A stretch of DNA of 64,000 nt from Azospirillaceae bacterium (GTDB taxonomy: Bacteria; Pseudomonadota; Alphaproteobacteria; Azospirillales; Azospirillaceae): positions 1-64,000 of the forward strand of contig JARLIO010000052.1 in NCBI GenBank assembly GCA_031291675.1, written 5' to 3'. Of this stretch, positions 49,173 to 61,554 are shown piece after piece (position 1 is the stretch's first letter; each line of letters opens with the position of its first letter). The position numbers and the translations under genes are program-made. The notes beneath the pieces are model-generated. The model searched no databases. It was not told the origin of the DNA and worked only from the letters and a program-made list of their open reading frames with translations.

Positions 49173-52118
49173 TCAGGCCTTCACGGTGAGCGCGACATCG
49201 ATCAGCGCCGCTTGTTCGCGAAGATGCCGTTTCAGAATGCCGGTCGCGGGCGCCGCGGCCTCGATCCGTCCGGCGTAACTCGGCCGCTCGGCCCGATGCT
49301 TGATATCGCCCAGCAGGCGCTCGATCCGCCGGTCGATATAGCTCCAGGCGCCCATATTGTCGGGCTCCTCCTGGCACCATACGACATCAGCGTTGGGATA
49401 ACGCCGCAGCTCCGCGGCCAGGGGTGCCCGTGGGAACGGATAGAGCTGTTCGACCCGCACCAGCGCAACATCGCTGATGCCGCGATTCTCCCGCTCCTGC
49501 AGCAGGTCATAATAGACCTTGCCACAGCACAGCACGACCCGCTTGACCGCGGCGTCCTCGACCAGCGTACCGGCTTCGGGCAACACCCGATGGAACGAGC
49601 TGCCGGGCCCGAAATCCGCCAGTTTCGACACCACCAGCTTGTGGCGCAGCAGTGATTTCGGGGTGAAGACGATCAGCGGCTTGCGGAACTGGCGCCGCAT
49701 CTGGCGCCGCAGCACATGGAAGAAATTCGCCGGCGTCGTGCAATTGACGACCTGCCAGTTGTCCCCGCCACTTTGCTGCAGGAACCGCTCCGGCCGTGCC
49801 GAGGAATGCTCCGGCCCCTGGCCCTCATAGCCATGCGGCAGCAACAGCGTCAGCCCGGACATCCGCAGCCATTTGCTTTCGCCCGAGCTGATGAACTGGT
49901 CGATGATTTCCTGAGCGGTATTGGCGAAATCGCCGAATTGGGCTTCCCACAACACCAGGCTGTGCGGATCGGCCAGCGTGTAACCATATTCGAAACCGAG
50001 CACCGCCATCTCCGACAACGGGCTGTCATGGACCTCGAACGAGGCCTGGTCCGGCCGGATATTGTTGAGCGGGACATAGCGCTTTTCGTTGGTCTGATCG
50101 ATCAACACCGAATGGCGGTGTGAGAAGGTGCCACGGCCGCTGTCCTGACCCGACAGGCGCACATGGGTTCCCTCAACGCACAAGGTGCCGAACGCCAGCG
50201 CCTCCGCAGTGGCCCAGTCGATATCGTCGCCGCTTTCAATCGCCTGCTGACGCAGCTTCAATTGCCGCGCGATCTTGGGATTGACATCGTGCTCCGGCGG
50301 AACCCGGGACAGGGCCAGCCCGACCTCTTTCAGGACATCGACCGCAACCGACGTGTTGCCCCGGCGGTCCTCGCCACTGGCCGACTCGTTGGCGGCCTCC
50401 AGCCCCGACCATTTGCCTTCCAGCCAATCGGCGCGGTTGGGCTTGTACTGCGTCGCCGCCTGGAACTCGATTTCCAGCCTGGCCTGGAAATCGGCGACCA
50501 GTTGATTGCCTTCCGCCTCGGTGACAACCTTCTCGGTCTGCAACTGGCGGGCATAGAGCTCGCGCGTCGTCGGATGATTCTTGATCGCCTTGTACATCAA
50601 GGGCTGCGTGAAGGCCGGCTCGTCGCCTTCGTTATGGCCATGCCGGCGATAGCAGAAGATGTCAACGACGACATCCTTGAGGAAACGCTGGCGGAACTCG
50701 ATTGCGATCCGGCTGATATGAACCACGGCCTCGGGATCGTCGCCATTGGCGTGGAAGATCGGCGCCTGGATCATCTTGGCGACATCGGTCGGGTAGGGGC
50801 CCGAACGCGAGAACCGCGGATTGGTCGTGAAACCGATTTGATTGTTGATCACAAAATGGATCGTGCCACCGGTCTTGTAGCCCTTGAGCTCCGACAGGGC
50901 CAAAGTTTCGGCCACGACGCCCTGGCCGGCGAAGGCGGCATCGCCATGCAGCAGCACGCCGGCGACCCGGTAGCGGTCCTCGTCGGTCAAGGCCAGCGAG
51001 TCCGGCTTGTTGGACAGCTGATGCTGCTTGGCGCGAACCTTGCCCATCACCACCGGATTGACCCCTTCCAGGTGGGACGGGTTGGCGGTCAGGGACAGAT
51101 GGACCGGGTTGTTGTCGAATTCCCGGTCGGCCGAGGTCCCGAGATGGTATTTGACGTCGCCCGAGCCCTGAACATCCTCGGGATTGGCCGAGTTGCCCTG
51201 GAATTCCGAGAAAATCGCCTGAAACGGCTTCTGCATCACGTTGGCCAGCACATTGAGCCGGCCACGATGCGCCATGCCCAGCACGACCTCCTTGAGGCCA
51301 AGCTGACCACCGCGCTTCAGCACCTGCTCGATCGCCGGGATCAGCACTTCGCCGCCTTCGATGCCGAACCGCTTGGTCCCGGTGTATTTCATCTGCAGGA
51401 AGCGCTCGAAGGTTTCCGCGGCGGTCAGCCGTTCCAGGATCGCCCGCTTGCCATTGACGGTGAACTCCGTGTGATTTCGCTCGCCCTCGATCCGCGCCTG
51501 AATCCAGGCCTTCTGGTCGGGATCCTGGATATGCATGAATTCAACCGCGATGGTCCCGCAATAGGTCTTGTGCAGGACCTCGAGGATCTCGCGCAGCGTC
51601 GCGGTCTCGAGCCCCAGAACCCGGTTGATGAAGATCGGCCGTTCATAGTCGGCTTCGGTGAAGCCGTAGCTCGCCGGGTCGAGTTCGGGGTGATAGTGCC
51701 GCTGCTCCAGGCCCAGGGGATCGAGATTGGCCAACAGGTGGCCGCGGACCCGATAGACCCGGATCATCATCAGGGCGCGCAAACTGTCGAGCGTCGCCGT
51801 CCGCACCTGGTCGCTGGTCAGGGCCGCCGCCACCCCGCCATTCAGCTTGACGGCCAGGCCGTCAGCGGCGGCGCTCCGGCGCTCCGGCGGACGCTCCGGC
51901 TCCCCACCAGCGCCGATCACCGCGTGGTCGTTCGGAGCCCAGCTCGCCCCTTCCAACTCCTGAATGATCGAGCGCGCGTCATCGTCGAGATCGTTGAAAA
52001 ATGCCGCCCAGCTGCCATCGACCGAGGCCGGGTCGGCGAGATAGCGCGTATAGAGTTCCGAGATGAACGTCGCGTTCGCGCCGAGTAAGAACGATGTTTG
52101 GTCGGTCATTCCTGTCAT
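49173..52118 (-). CDS. sucA: 2-oxoglutarate dehydrogenase E1
   Basis: About 981 residues (ATG 52118; ATG 52109 is also possible). The N-terminal segment FLLGANATFISELYTRYLADPASVD is the conserved E2-binding start. The thiamine-diphosphate core has HRGRLNVLANVMQKP, GDVKYHLG, LHGDAAFAGQGVVAETL and NNQIGFTT. It decarboxylates 2-oxoglutarate and transfers the succinyl group to SucB. 67 bases after sucD. Confidence 0.97.
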   Translation of the reverse strand: MTGMTDQTSFLLGANATFISELYTRYLADPASVDGSWAAFFNDLDDDARSIIQELEGASWAPNDHAVIGAGGEPERPPERRSAAADGLAVKLNGGVAAALTSDQVRTATLDSLRALMMIRVYRVRGHLLANLDPLGLEQRHYHPELDPASYGFTEADYERPIFINRVLGLETATLREILEVLHKTYCGTIAVEFMHIQDPDQKAWIQARIEGERNHTEFTVNGKRAILERLTAAETFERFLQMKYTGTKRFGIEGGEVLIPAIEQVLKRGGQLGLKEVVLGMAHRGRLNVLANVMQKPFQAIFSEFQGNSANPEDVQGSGDVKYHLGTSADREFDNNPVHLSLTANPSHLEGVNPVVMGKVRAKQHQLSNKPDSLALTDEDRYRVAGVLLHGDAAFAGQGVVAETLALSELKGYKTGGTIHFVINNQIGFTTNPRFSRSGPYPTDVAKMIQAPIFHANGDDPEAVVHISRIAIEFRQRFLKDVVVDIFCYRRHGHNEGDEPAFTQPLMYKAIKNHPTTRELYARQLQTEKVVTEAEGNQLVADFQARLEIEFQAATQYKPNRADWLEGKWSGLEAANESASGEDRRGNTSVAVDVLKEVGLALSRVPPEHDVNPKIARQLKLRQQAIESGDDIDWATAEALAFGTLCVEGTHVRLSGQDSGRGTFSHRHSVLIDQTNEKRYVPLNNIRPDQASFEVHDSPLSEMAVLGFEYGYTLADPHSLVLWEAQFGDFANTAQEIIDQFISSGESKWLRMSGLTLLLPHGYEGQGPEHSSARPERFLQQSGGDNWQVVNCTTPANFFHVLRRQMRRQFRKPLIVFTPKSLLRHKLVVSKLADFGPGSSFHRVLPEAGTLVEDAAVKRVVLCCGKVYYDLLQERENRGISDVALVRVEQLYPFPRAPLAAELRRYPNADVVWCQEEPDNMGAWSYIDRRIERLLGDIKHRAERPSYAGRIEAAAPATGILKRHLREQAALIDVALTVKA

Positions 52119-52185
52119 GGGTCCGACGCGGACTTTTGATCGTCCGCGGCCTCTTTCGTTGCTGGTGGACGTTAGCGGCGCGCGC

Positions 52186-53060
52186 TCAACCCTTCAAGAC
52201 TTTCACCATCGCACTGCCAAGGCTGGCCGGACTATCGGCCACGGTGATGCCGGCGGCGCGCAGGGCCTCGACCTTGAAGTCGGCGGTGTCATTGCCCCCG
52301 GAGATCACGGCGCCGGCGTGGCCCATGCGACGCCCCGGCGGTGCCGTCCGGCCGGCGATGAAGCCCACGGTCGGCTTGCGGTTCTTCGCCCGCTTCAACA
52401 GCTCGGCGCCCTGGACCTCGGCGTCGCCGCCGATTTCCCCGATCATGATGATCCCCACGGTCTCGTCATCGGCCAGGAACAGCTCCAGGCAATCGACAAA
52501 GCTGGTGCCATTGACCGGGTCGCCGCCGATGCCGATGCAGGTGGTTTGACCAAGACCCGCCGCCGTCGTCTGCGCCACCGCCTCGTAGGTCAGGGTTCCC
52601 GACCGCGACACGATGCCGATCTTGCCGCGCCGATGGATATGGCCGGGCATGATCCCGATCTTGCATTCGTCGGGGGTGATGACACCGGGGCAGTTCGGCC
52701 CGATCAGCCGGGTCCGCGACCCGCTCAGCGCCCGCTTGACCGTGACCATGTCCAGCACCGGGATCCCCTCGGTGATGCACACCACCAGTTCGAGCCTGGC
52801 ATCGATCGCTTCCAGGATCGCGTCGGCCGCGAAGGGCGGCGGCACATAGATCACCGAGGCATTGGCGCCGGTCCGGGCCACGGCCTCGCCGACCGTATCG
52901 AATACCGGCAGGTCGAGATGCATCGTTCCGCCCTTGCCGGGCGTGACGCCGCCGACCATCCTGGTGCCGTAGGCGATGGCCTGTTCGGAATGGAAGGTGC
53001 CCTGCGCGCCGGTGAAGCCCTGGCAGATGACCTTGGTTTGGGAGTTGACCAACACGGCCA

Positions 53061-53061
<1 letters not shown>
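52186..53061 (-). CDS. sucD: Succinyl-CoA synthetase alpha subunit
   Basis: A 291-residue protein: CoA-binding Rossmann start [28 protein letters not shown] (in part), [26 protein letters not shown] and the phosphorylated histidine in [11 protein letters not shown]. It joins with SucC to convert succinyl-CoA to succinate with ATP or GTP formation. Start and sucC stop overlap by one base. Confidence 0.97.
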
Positions 53062-54257
<1,196 letters not shown>

Positions 54258-54464
54258 GGGAAATCTGTCCGTCTGGCAGCGAGAAAGGGTGGAACGGATC
54301 GCAGCGGCAAAGCGGGGCGCACCATCCCGCAACCGCCTTCGGGCTTCCGGATCGGGCTTCGGGACGAGCGCCTCAATTCCAGCTTATCACCTCCCGAGGG
54401 GACCCCGAAGCGGCTTCCGACCGAAACCCGGCCGAAACCCGCTCCCGGTGTCCGGAACCAGCGG

Positions 54465-55445
<981 letters not shown>

Positions 55446-55610
55446 TCAGATTTATTGACTGTGGAAACCGGGATCAAGGCGGGATCCGGCCGGGCCACAG
55501 TATGCCCGCAATTAATCCGACCGGGTAGGTACTCCGAATCAACAGCAAGGGCAAGGGTCGACGCCTGTTGCGGTGCAAAATTTGACCAATTCCAGCCAAC
55601 GGCCTCCCTC

Positions 55611-55639
55611 TTGACAGAAAGAGGCACCCACCATATATT
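55611..55639 (+). promoter_or_regulatory. Near-consensus sigma-70 promoter pointing away from mdh
   Basis: TTGACA (55611-55616), a spacer of exactly 17 bases and TATATT (55634-55639, five of six). It fires on the plus strand into the gene-poor stretch 55646-56157, so it may drive an unannotated small RNA. Confidence 0.6.
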
Positions 55640-55657
55640 AGAGAGTTTTTCTTTCAA
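55630..55657 (-). promoter_or_regulatory. Candidate mdh operon promoter
   Basis: On the minus strand, TTGAAA (55652-55657, five of six) and TATGGT (55630-55635, four of six) are 16 bases apart. This would give an untranslated leader of about 190 bases for mdh. The -10 elements of this and the plus-strand promoter overlap. Confidence 0.4.
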
Positions 55658-56157
55658 TCTGTGACGAAAGCTGTGCATTCACGGGGAGAGATTCGCCAGC
55701 TCGCCATCGCGGTCTACGCGATTTAATTGTTATTCTATCATGTTATATCGACGAATTTGCCGCGCGTTCCAAAATACACGCGCCATAGCCGCCCTTGGCG
55801 CAACCTTTGACCTACTGCGGCCGGTGACCGCGGCGGTCCCCAGGCCGCAGAATGACATCCGGCGGATCCCAGCCCGTGTCGCGACGATGCGCCGCACCGA
55901 CTCGGACCGCACACAACGCCGTTGCTTTGCCAAATCAAGCGGCAGCCCAGTACAGCCCCGATGTTAGCCATCATCCGGTTTCTCAGCCCGGTACCTTCAC
56001 CAAGACTTGGTAATACCACTTCTCCAACCCACTCTCTTGTTTGGCTACTATCGACGCGCGGGACCGGTGAGCGACCGGAGCGCGCGTCAATAAGCCCGGA
56101 CCGACTCGTCGGCGCCAATCGCGGCTCGGAACCGACAATGTGGGCCGACGACCGGAT

Positions 56158-57897
56158 CTAGGAATGCGATTTGATCAGCGCGGGATAGTGATGGGGCAGG
56201 CGCATGACCATCAGATCCTTGTGCCGGACGATATTGGTCGGATAGGCCGTATTCAAATTGGTCGTATCAATGGCGGCCGTGACAAAGCCGTCATCGTCGA
56301 GTACCGCCGATTCCTCGCGTGGAAAAACGAAGGAGTCCGGCCCGAAGACCGCGCTTTTGCCGTCAAACCCATGCTTGGCGTCGAGCACGTTGGCAAAGGC
56401 GAAATAGACGTTGTTTTCGCCGCCACGGACGCGCATGGCATGCCAGTGGCAAGGATCGGCACCGGTCGGAATCGGATAATTGTGTCGGACGCGCGTGCCG
56501 GCATGGGCGCCGGTGAATTTTCCGGCAATCGCCGCCGGGCAGGCGATCAGATCACAGCCCCGCAGCGACAGCACACGTGCCGCTTCCGGGTACAGGGCAT
56601 CGTGGCCGATCAGCATGCCAACCCGGCCGATCGGCAGGTCGAATATCTTCCAGTCCGCGCCCGCCATCGCCCAGGATTTATCGGCGGCGCCCAGGTGGAT
56701 CTTGCGATAGCTTCCGACCAGCCCCTCGGGTCCGACCAGGATCGAGGCATTGAAACAGACATCGCCATCGCGCTCGGCCAGGCCGACCACGATATAGACC
56801 CTGAGCCTCATCGCGAGTGCAACAAGACGGGCAACCGCCGGCCCGGTCAACGTCTCGGCACGGGCGGCGGGATCGCCAAGACCGGTAAGCGCCAATTCAG
56901 GGAACACGATCAGGTCGGGCTTTTCCGCGGACATCATCGCGCGCGCCCGGGTCTCGATTGCCCCCAGATTGGCGAGAACGTCATCGGTGGGGGTGAATTG
57001 GACGACGCCGGCCCGCGACAGCCGGCCCGGCGGAATAGGCTGATAGCCGTAAAGCTTGAAATAGGCGCCGGGATTCCAGGTATAGCTGTTGGTCATCAGA
57101 TCCATATACAGCGCCGGCCGCCGCCCGGCGAAGATCGGCTCGCCCAGAACCTCCCGGCGCCGCGCCCGCTCAAGGTCGATCGTGGCATAGGCAATGCCGT
57201 CGCCGTTATCGATGGCGGCCGCAACCGTGCCATCCGGTTCGATGATGCAACTGCCACCGCTGAACTGAACCGTCCGCTCCAACCCCCAGCGATTGCTTTC
57301 AATCACGTAGCAAGCGTTTTCGAACGCCCGGTTGATCCAATAGGGCGCCGGCGCGCGTTCCTGCAGCCAATTGCTAATGTGGCAGATGACATCGGCCCCG
57401 GCCAGCGCCTCCAGACGCGCCGTCTCGAAGAAATGCAGGTCCATGCAGACCAGCATCGCAATGCGGCCGATGCCCGTGTCAAAGACCGCGTGCGCGATAT
57501 CGCCGGACGCCGCCCATTTCGGCTCGGAGATATAAGGGTGGGACTTGCGGTGCGTGCCGATGACACCATCGGGTCCGATCAATACAGCGGTGTTATAGTA
57601 AAGGCCGCTGGCCGCATCGACCTCCGGCATACCGATTACGATATAGGTGTCGAATTCATGAGCGACAGCCTGAAAACGATCGGTGGTGGGACCCGGGATC
57701 GTTTCAACAAAAGGCGTCACCTCCTGTCGATCATACCAGCAATATCCGGTCGTCCCCATTTCCGGTGTCACGATCAGACGAGCCCCGGCAACCGCGGCTT
57801 CACGCACCCGTTCAAGCAGGCCCGTGATATTACTTTCCTTTTGGTACAGTGTCGGCTCGAACTGTATGGTCGCCGCCTTGTAGGATGTCATCGGCAT
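56158..57897 (-). CDS. Tandem nitrilase-fold amidase with an inactive second domain
   Basis: 579 residues (ATG 57897; ATG 57891 is also possible) holding two carbon-nitrogen hydrolase domains. Domain 1 (about 6-250) has the full Glu-Lys-Cys triad: E46 in VTPEMGTTGY, K118 in THRKSHP, and C151 in MLVCMDLHFFE. Domain 2 (about 295-575) keeps E334 (VFPELALTGL) and K399 (SYRKIH), but the cysteine site reads MLIGHDALYPE, glycine 431, so it cannot form the thioester. Its place after an amide/urea-type ABC importer under AmiC/AmiR-like genes suggests hydrolysis of an imported short amide or nitrile. It starts about 160 bases after the last transporter gene. Confidence 0.88.
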   Translation of the reverse strand: MPMTSYKAATIQFEPTLYQKESNITGLLERVREAAVAGARLIVTPEMGTTGYCWYDRQEVTPFVETIPGPTTDRFQAVAHEFDTYIVIGMPEVDAASGLYYNTAVLIGPDGVIGTHRKSHPYISEPKWAASGDIAHAVFDTGIGRIAMLVCMDLHFFETARLEALAGADVICHISNWLQERAPAPYWINRAFENACYVIESNRWGLERTVQFSGGSCIIEPDGTVAAAIDNGDGIAYATIDLERARRREVLGEPIFAGRRPALYMDLMTNSYTWNPGAYFKLYGYQPIPPGRLSRAGVVQFTPTDDVLANLGAIETRARAMMSAEKPDLIVFPELALTGLGDPAARAETLTGPAVARLVALAMRLRVYIVVGLAERDGDVCFNASILVGPEGLVGSYRKIHLGAADKSWAMAGADWKIFDLPIGRVGMLIGHDALYPEAARVLSLRGCDLIACPAAIAGKFTGAHAGTRVRHNYPIPTGADPCHWHAMRVRGGENNVYFAFANVLDAKHGFDGKSAVFGPDSFVFPREESAVLDDDGFVTAAIDTTNLNTAYPTNIVRHKDLMVMRLPHHYPALIKSHS

Positions 57898-58056
57898 TCT
57901 CTATCTCCAAGCAGAGTTGTGGTTATCCCGCGCGATGCGCAGGGGGAGCGAGATCGGTGGCATGCCTGCCCGGTCACCAGGGGACGGACCGGTCGCAATG
58001 CCCACTCTTGGAACGGGAGCGTCCCCGCGACGCCGCGGCGTTTCGGGTCTGGCGCG

Positions 58057-58755
58057 CTAAATCGCCATATGGCGGTGAACGAGATCGTCGCTGAGCGCGT
58101 CAATCGGCCCCGAGACCGCGATGCGGCCCTTTTCCATCATGGCGAAGCGATGCGCGACGGCGCGGGCAAAGCTGATATTCTGTTCGACGAGCACAATCGT
58201 CAGGCCGAATTCGCGATTGAGGCGCGTGATGACCTTCTCGATCTCCTCGACGATCGAGGGCTGGATGCCCTCGTTGGGTTCGTCCAGCAGCATCACTTTC
58301 GGATTGGCGGCAAGTGCCCGGGCGATCGCCAGTTGCTGCTGCTGTCCACCCGAGAGCACGCCGCCGGGACGGTCGAGATTTTCCATCAGATAGGGGAAGA
58401 GCACACCGACGAGCGGCGGGATCGCCCGGCTTGAGCCGGGACTGGCGAAACCGCCGAGAAGGATATTCTCACGAATGGTGAAGTCGGCGATGATCTCCCG
58501 TCCCTGCGGCACATAGGCCATGCCGGCGCGGGCGCGGCGGAAGGTCGGCTGATCGGCGATCTCCCGACCTTCGAAGGCGATCTGACCGGTAAGCTTGTCG
58601 GTCAAGCCCATCAGAGACTTCAGCAGGGTCGTCTTGCCGGTACCATTGCGGCCAACAATGACCGTGACCTCGCGTGCGGGCACGTCAAGAGACACATCGT
58701 GCAGGACATGACTGCGGCCGTAGAAACTATCGACATGGGCAAGCCGGAGCATCAC
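58057..58755 (-). CDS. ABC transporter ATPase, UrtE/LivF type
   Basis: A 232-residue ATPase. Walker A is VGRNGTGKTTLLKSLMG, the GRNGxGKT form frequent in UrtE. Signature LSGGQQQQLAIARAL, Walker B VMLLDEPNEGIQPS and LVEQNISFA follow. It overlaps the UrtD-like gene by four bases. With the other four genes it forms a complete high-affinity importer for urea, amides or branched amino acids. Confidence 0.93.
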   Translation of the reverse strand: MMLRLAHVDSFYGRSHVLHDVSLDVPAREVTVIVGRNGTGKTTLLKSLMGLTDKLTGQIAFEGREIADQPTFRRARAGMAYVPQGREIIADFTIRENILLGGFASPGSSRAIPPLVGVLFPYLMENLDRPGGVLSGGQQQQLAIARALAANPKVMLLDEPNEGIQPSIVEEIEKVITRLNREFGLTIVLVEQNISFARAVAHRFAMMEKGRIAVSGPIDALSDDLVHRHMAI

Positions 58756-59501
58756 GCGATCCCTTTCGAACCGAGATAGGCCGCACGAACTTTCGGATTG
58801 GCCTCGATCGCCGCGATACTGCCCTCGGCGAGCACCTGACCGAGATGCATCACGGTGATCTTTTCAGCGATCTCGCGGACAAAGGCCATGTCATGTTCGA
58901 CCACCAGAATCGTGTGCTGGCCGCGCATCTTACGAATGAGTTCTGCGGTCTTGCGGGTCTCCGCGACGGTCATACCGGCAGTCGGCTCGTCGAGAAGGAT
59001 GAGCTTGGCGTTCTGGATCATCAGCAGCCCCATCTCCAACCACTGGGTCTGGCCATGACTGAGATAGGCCGCCGTCGTCTCGGCCGCGTCTTCAAGGCCA
59101 ATCACCGCCAGCATCTGATCGATCCGTTGCCGGGCCTCGGCGGAAAAGCCGAGGCGGAGATTGGCGAAAACCGATGGGTTGCGGCAGCTTGCCACCTGCA
59201 GGTTGCGGCGCACCGTCAGGTCGCGAAACACGCTGGGGATCTGGAATTTGCGCCCGATCCCGGCACGGGCGATGGCATGTTCCGGCCAGTTGGTGATCTC
59301 GGTGTCGTAGAGGAAAACCCGACCCCGCATACTCCGGGTCTTGCCGGAAATAAGATCCATCAGCGTCGTCTTGCCGGCGCCATTGGCACCGAGCAGCACG
59401 CGCAGCTCGCCCTCATTGATGGCGATCGAGACATTGTCAACCGCCTTGAGGCCAGCAAAATCGACACCGATGCCGTCGATCAACAGTGCGGTTACGGCCA
59501 T
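58752..59501 (-). CDS. ABC transporter ATPase, UrtD/LivG type
   Basis: 249 residues from ATG 59501 (MAVTALLIDGIGVDFAGLKAVDNVS); the longer frame to 59600 overlaps the upstream gene and is discarded. Walker A is LLGANGAGKTTLMDLISG. The usual LSGGQ signature is replaced by LSHGQTQWLEMGLLM, the variant seen in UrtD proteins. Walker B is LILLDEPTAGM, and LVVEHDMAFVREIA holds the switch histidine. Confidence 0.93.
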   Translation of the reverse strand: MAVTALLIDGIGVDFAGLKAVDNVSIAINEGELRVLLGANGAGKTTLMDLISGKTRSMRGRVFLYDTEITNWPEHAIARAGIGRKFQIPSVFRDLTVRRNLQVASCRNPSVFANLRLGFSAEARQRIDQMLAVIGLEDAAETTAAYLSHGQTQWLEMGLLMIQNAKLILLDEPTAGMTVAETRKTAELIRKMRGQHTILVVEHDMAFVREIAEKITVMHLGQVLAEGSIAAIEANPKVRAAYLGSKGIA

Positions 59502-59511
59502 TACGCCCTCC

Positions 59512-60657
59512 TCATGCCGCCGGGTGAGAAATGGTGCCGGTCTTGCCCACGGGGCTTGTCCCGCTGACACGGCGCCGCCACAGACCGCGGCACAGATCAT
59601 GGGCGAGACCGCCCAGGCCGCGCGGCAGGAACAGCACCACCAGGACGAAGATCAAGCCGATGATGGCCTTCCAAACCTCCACCAGGGCCTTGGTTTCGCT
59701 GATTTTGGCCTCGATCATATTGATGAGGATGGCGCCGATGCAGGCGCCGAGGATCGAGGCGCGACCGCCAACCGCCGCCCAGACCACCATGGTGATCGAG
59801 AAAGAGAGATCCATGAAAGTCGGCGAGGCGAATTCCGAGACCAGCACATAAAGCATACCGGCGACGCCGCAGATGGCCGCGGAGATGACGAAGAAGAACG
59901 TTTTATAGTGGGGAACATTGAAACCGAGATACCGGGCGCGGACCTCGTCGTCGCGGGTCGCCTGCAGAATCAGGCCGGCGCGGGTACTGATCAGCAGGCG
60001 GGTGCCGACCAGCACCAGCGAAAGCAGGCCGGCAATCAGATAATAGCTTTCCAGGCCATAGGGGTCGAAGGTGAAATCCCCGATATGGAAGGATCCAAGA
60101 TCGGTCAACCCGTTGAAACCATTCGTCAGCGGCTGCGCATCGATAATCAGCAGGCGTACCAGCAGGACCAGGGCCAGGGTGATGATCGAGACGAAGGTGC
60201 CGGAAATTCGCTTGGCGAAGACCACGGAACCGAGGACCGTCGCCAACACCACCGGCACCGCCAGCCCCATGGCCACACCGAACCATTGGCTCTGAAATGG
60301 CAGCCACAGGGCGGAACCCTTGACGATGCAACACAGTTGCGTCGGCGCCCCCGGTTCGGCATTCCACAGCATGAAATCAGGGACCGGCGTCGATGATCCC
60401 TGCTGCAGGCTGGTCGGGCTGGCCAATTTCAGCGACATCGCGAGCATATAGGCACCGGCGCCGAAGAAGAGACCCTGACCGAGATTGAGGATGCCGGCAT
60501 AGCCCCAGGATAACGCAACCGCGCTGCCCAGCATGCCAAAGACCAGGTATTTGCTGAAGCGGTTGAGCCAGAATTCGTCCAGCACCAGGGGCGCGGCAAG
60601 GATGGCGGCAATAAAGATCGCGTAGGCCAACGGTTCGTAGTGATTTTTGAAGAGCAT
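59512..60657 (-). CDS. ABC transporter permease, UrtC/LivM type
   Basis: A 381-residue membrane protein with about ten helices. WGYAGILNLGQGLFFGAGAY is the classic UrtC/LivM segment. FVSIITLALVLLVRLL and ATRDDEVRARYLGFNVPHYKTFFFVISA (in part) form the ATPase-contact region. It follows the UrtB-like gene with a three-base gap. Confidence 0.93.
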   Translation of the reverse strand: MLFKNHYEPLAYAIFIAAILAAPLVLDEFWLNRFSKYLVFGMLGSAVALSWGYAGILNLGQGLFFGAGAYMLAMSLKLASPTSLQQGSSTPVPDFMLWNAEPGAPTQLCCIVKGSALWLPFQSQWFGVAMGLAVPVVLATVLGSVVFAKRISGTFVSIITLALVLLVRLLIIDAQPLTNGFNGLTDLGSFHIGDFTFDPYGLESYYLIAGLLSLVLVGTRLLISTRAGLILQATRDDEVRARYLGFNVPHYKTFFFVISAAICGVAGMLYVLVSEFASPTFMDLSFSITMVVWAAVGGRASILGACIGAILINMIEAKISETKALVEVWKAIIGLIFVLVVLFLPRGLGGLAHDLCRGLWRRRVSGTSPVGKTGTISHPAA

Positions 60658-60660
60658 GGC

Positions 60661-61554
60661 TCAGCGCCCCTTGAAGGAAAACAGGCCCTTCGGCTTCAGC
60701 AGAATGATCAGGATGACGACGCCGAACACCACGGCGCGGGCAATCGTGTCATTCGTCGCCGTTGCGATGAGCCCGTTGATTTCACCGAGCATTCCCGCCG
60801 ACATCACCGTGCCGGACAGACTGCCCAATCCACCGGCCACCACAACCAGAAAGCCATCGACAGCAATCGGCGTGCCCATGTCGGGGAAAATGCTCTTGAA
60901 TCCCGACATCATGACCCCGGCAATACCCGCCAATCCGGAGCCAAAGGCGAAGGTCAACGAATTGATCCGTTTGACATCAATGCCACAGGCGGCCGCCATG
61001 TGCGGATTGCGGATGATCGCGCGCACCTGCATGCCGACAGGCGAACGGTTAAGAATGATCCAGGTCGCCAGCGTCGTCACCAGCGTGACCAGGATGACGA
61101 AGCTTCGGTAGCTGTTCAGGGCGACCGCCCCGACGGCGACGGTGCCCTGGAGCAGCGTCGGCACCGCGACATTCTGCAAGCCCGGCCCGAGCCCGTCGAC
61201 ATGGATGCCGAAGAACGACAGGCCGAACTCAAGCCGAACCGCCTGTTGCAACAGGATGGCGATACCCCAGGTGGCGAGCAGCGTATCAAGCAACCGGCCG
61301 TAGAGGCGGCGCACCACCACGCGTTCGATCGCAAAGCCGATCGCGGCCGTGACCAGAAATGCAATCGGGATGGCGACAAAGAGATTGGCACCCAGCCATT
61401 TGCCGCAGAGCACCGTCGTGTAGGCCCCCAGCATGACCATCTCGCCGTGTGCCATGTTGATGACACCCATCGAACCATACGTGATCGCAAGACCAAGCGA
61501 TACTAGCAGAAGAATAGATCCGAGGCTCAGTCCAATGAATAGAATATCAATCAT
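60661..61554 (-). CDS. ABC transporter permease, UrtB/LivH type
   Basis: 297 residues from ATG 61554 (MIDILFIGLSLGSILLLVSLGLAITYGSMGVINMAHGE in part). The frame is open to 61614, but those residues are not family-like. GMQVRAIIRNPHMAAACGIDVKRINSL (in part) is the cytosolic contact loop, and FLVVVAGGLGSLSGTVMSA is typical. It lies 125 bases after the binding-protein gene. Confidence 0.93.
   Translation of the reverse strand: MIDILFIGLSLGSILLLVSLGLAITYGSMGVINMAHGEMVMLGAYTTVLCGKWLGANLFVAIPIAFLVTAAIGFAIERVVVRRLYGRLLDTLLATWGIAILLQQAVRLEFGLSFFGIHVDGLGPGLQNVAVPTLLQGTVAVGAVALNSYRSFVILVTLVTTLATWIILNRSPVGMQVRAIIRNPHMAAACGIDVKRINSLTFAFGSGLAGIAGVMMSGFKSIFPDMGTPIAVDGFLVVVAGGLGSLSGTVMSAGMLGEINGLIATATNDTIARAVVFGVVILIILLKPKGLFSFKGR

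Noticed and set aside
47739-49655. Long plus-strand open frame of about 640 codons opposite sucB and sucA
   Set aside because: It is the GC-rich antisense shadow of two well-recognised genes and has no family-like content (arginine/histidine/glutamine-rich).
50163-52088. 641-codon plus-strand frame opposite sucA
   Set aside because: Shadow of sucA; composition not protein-like.
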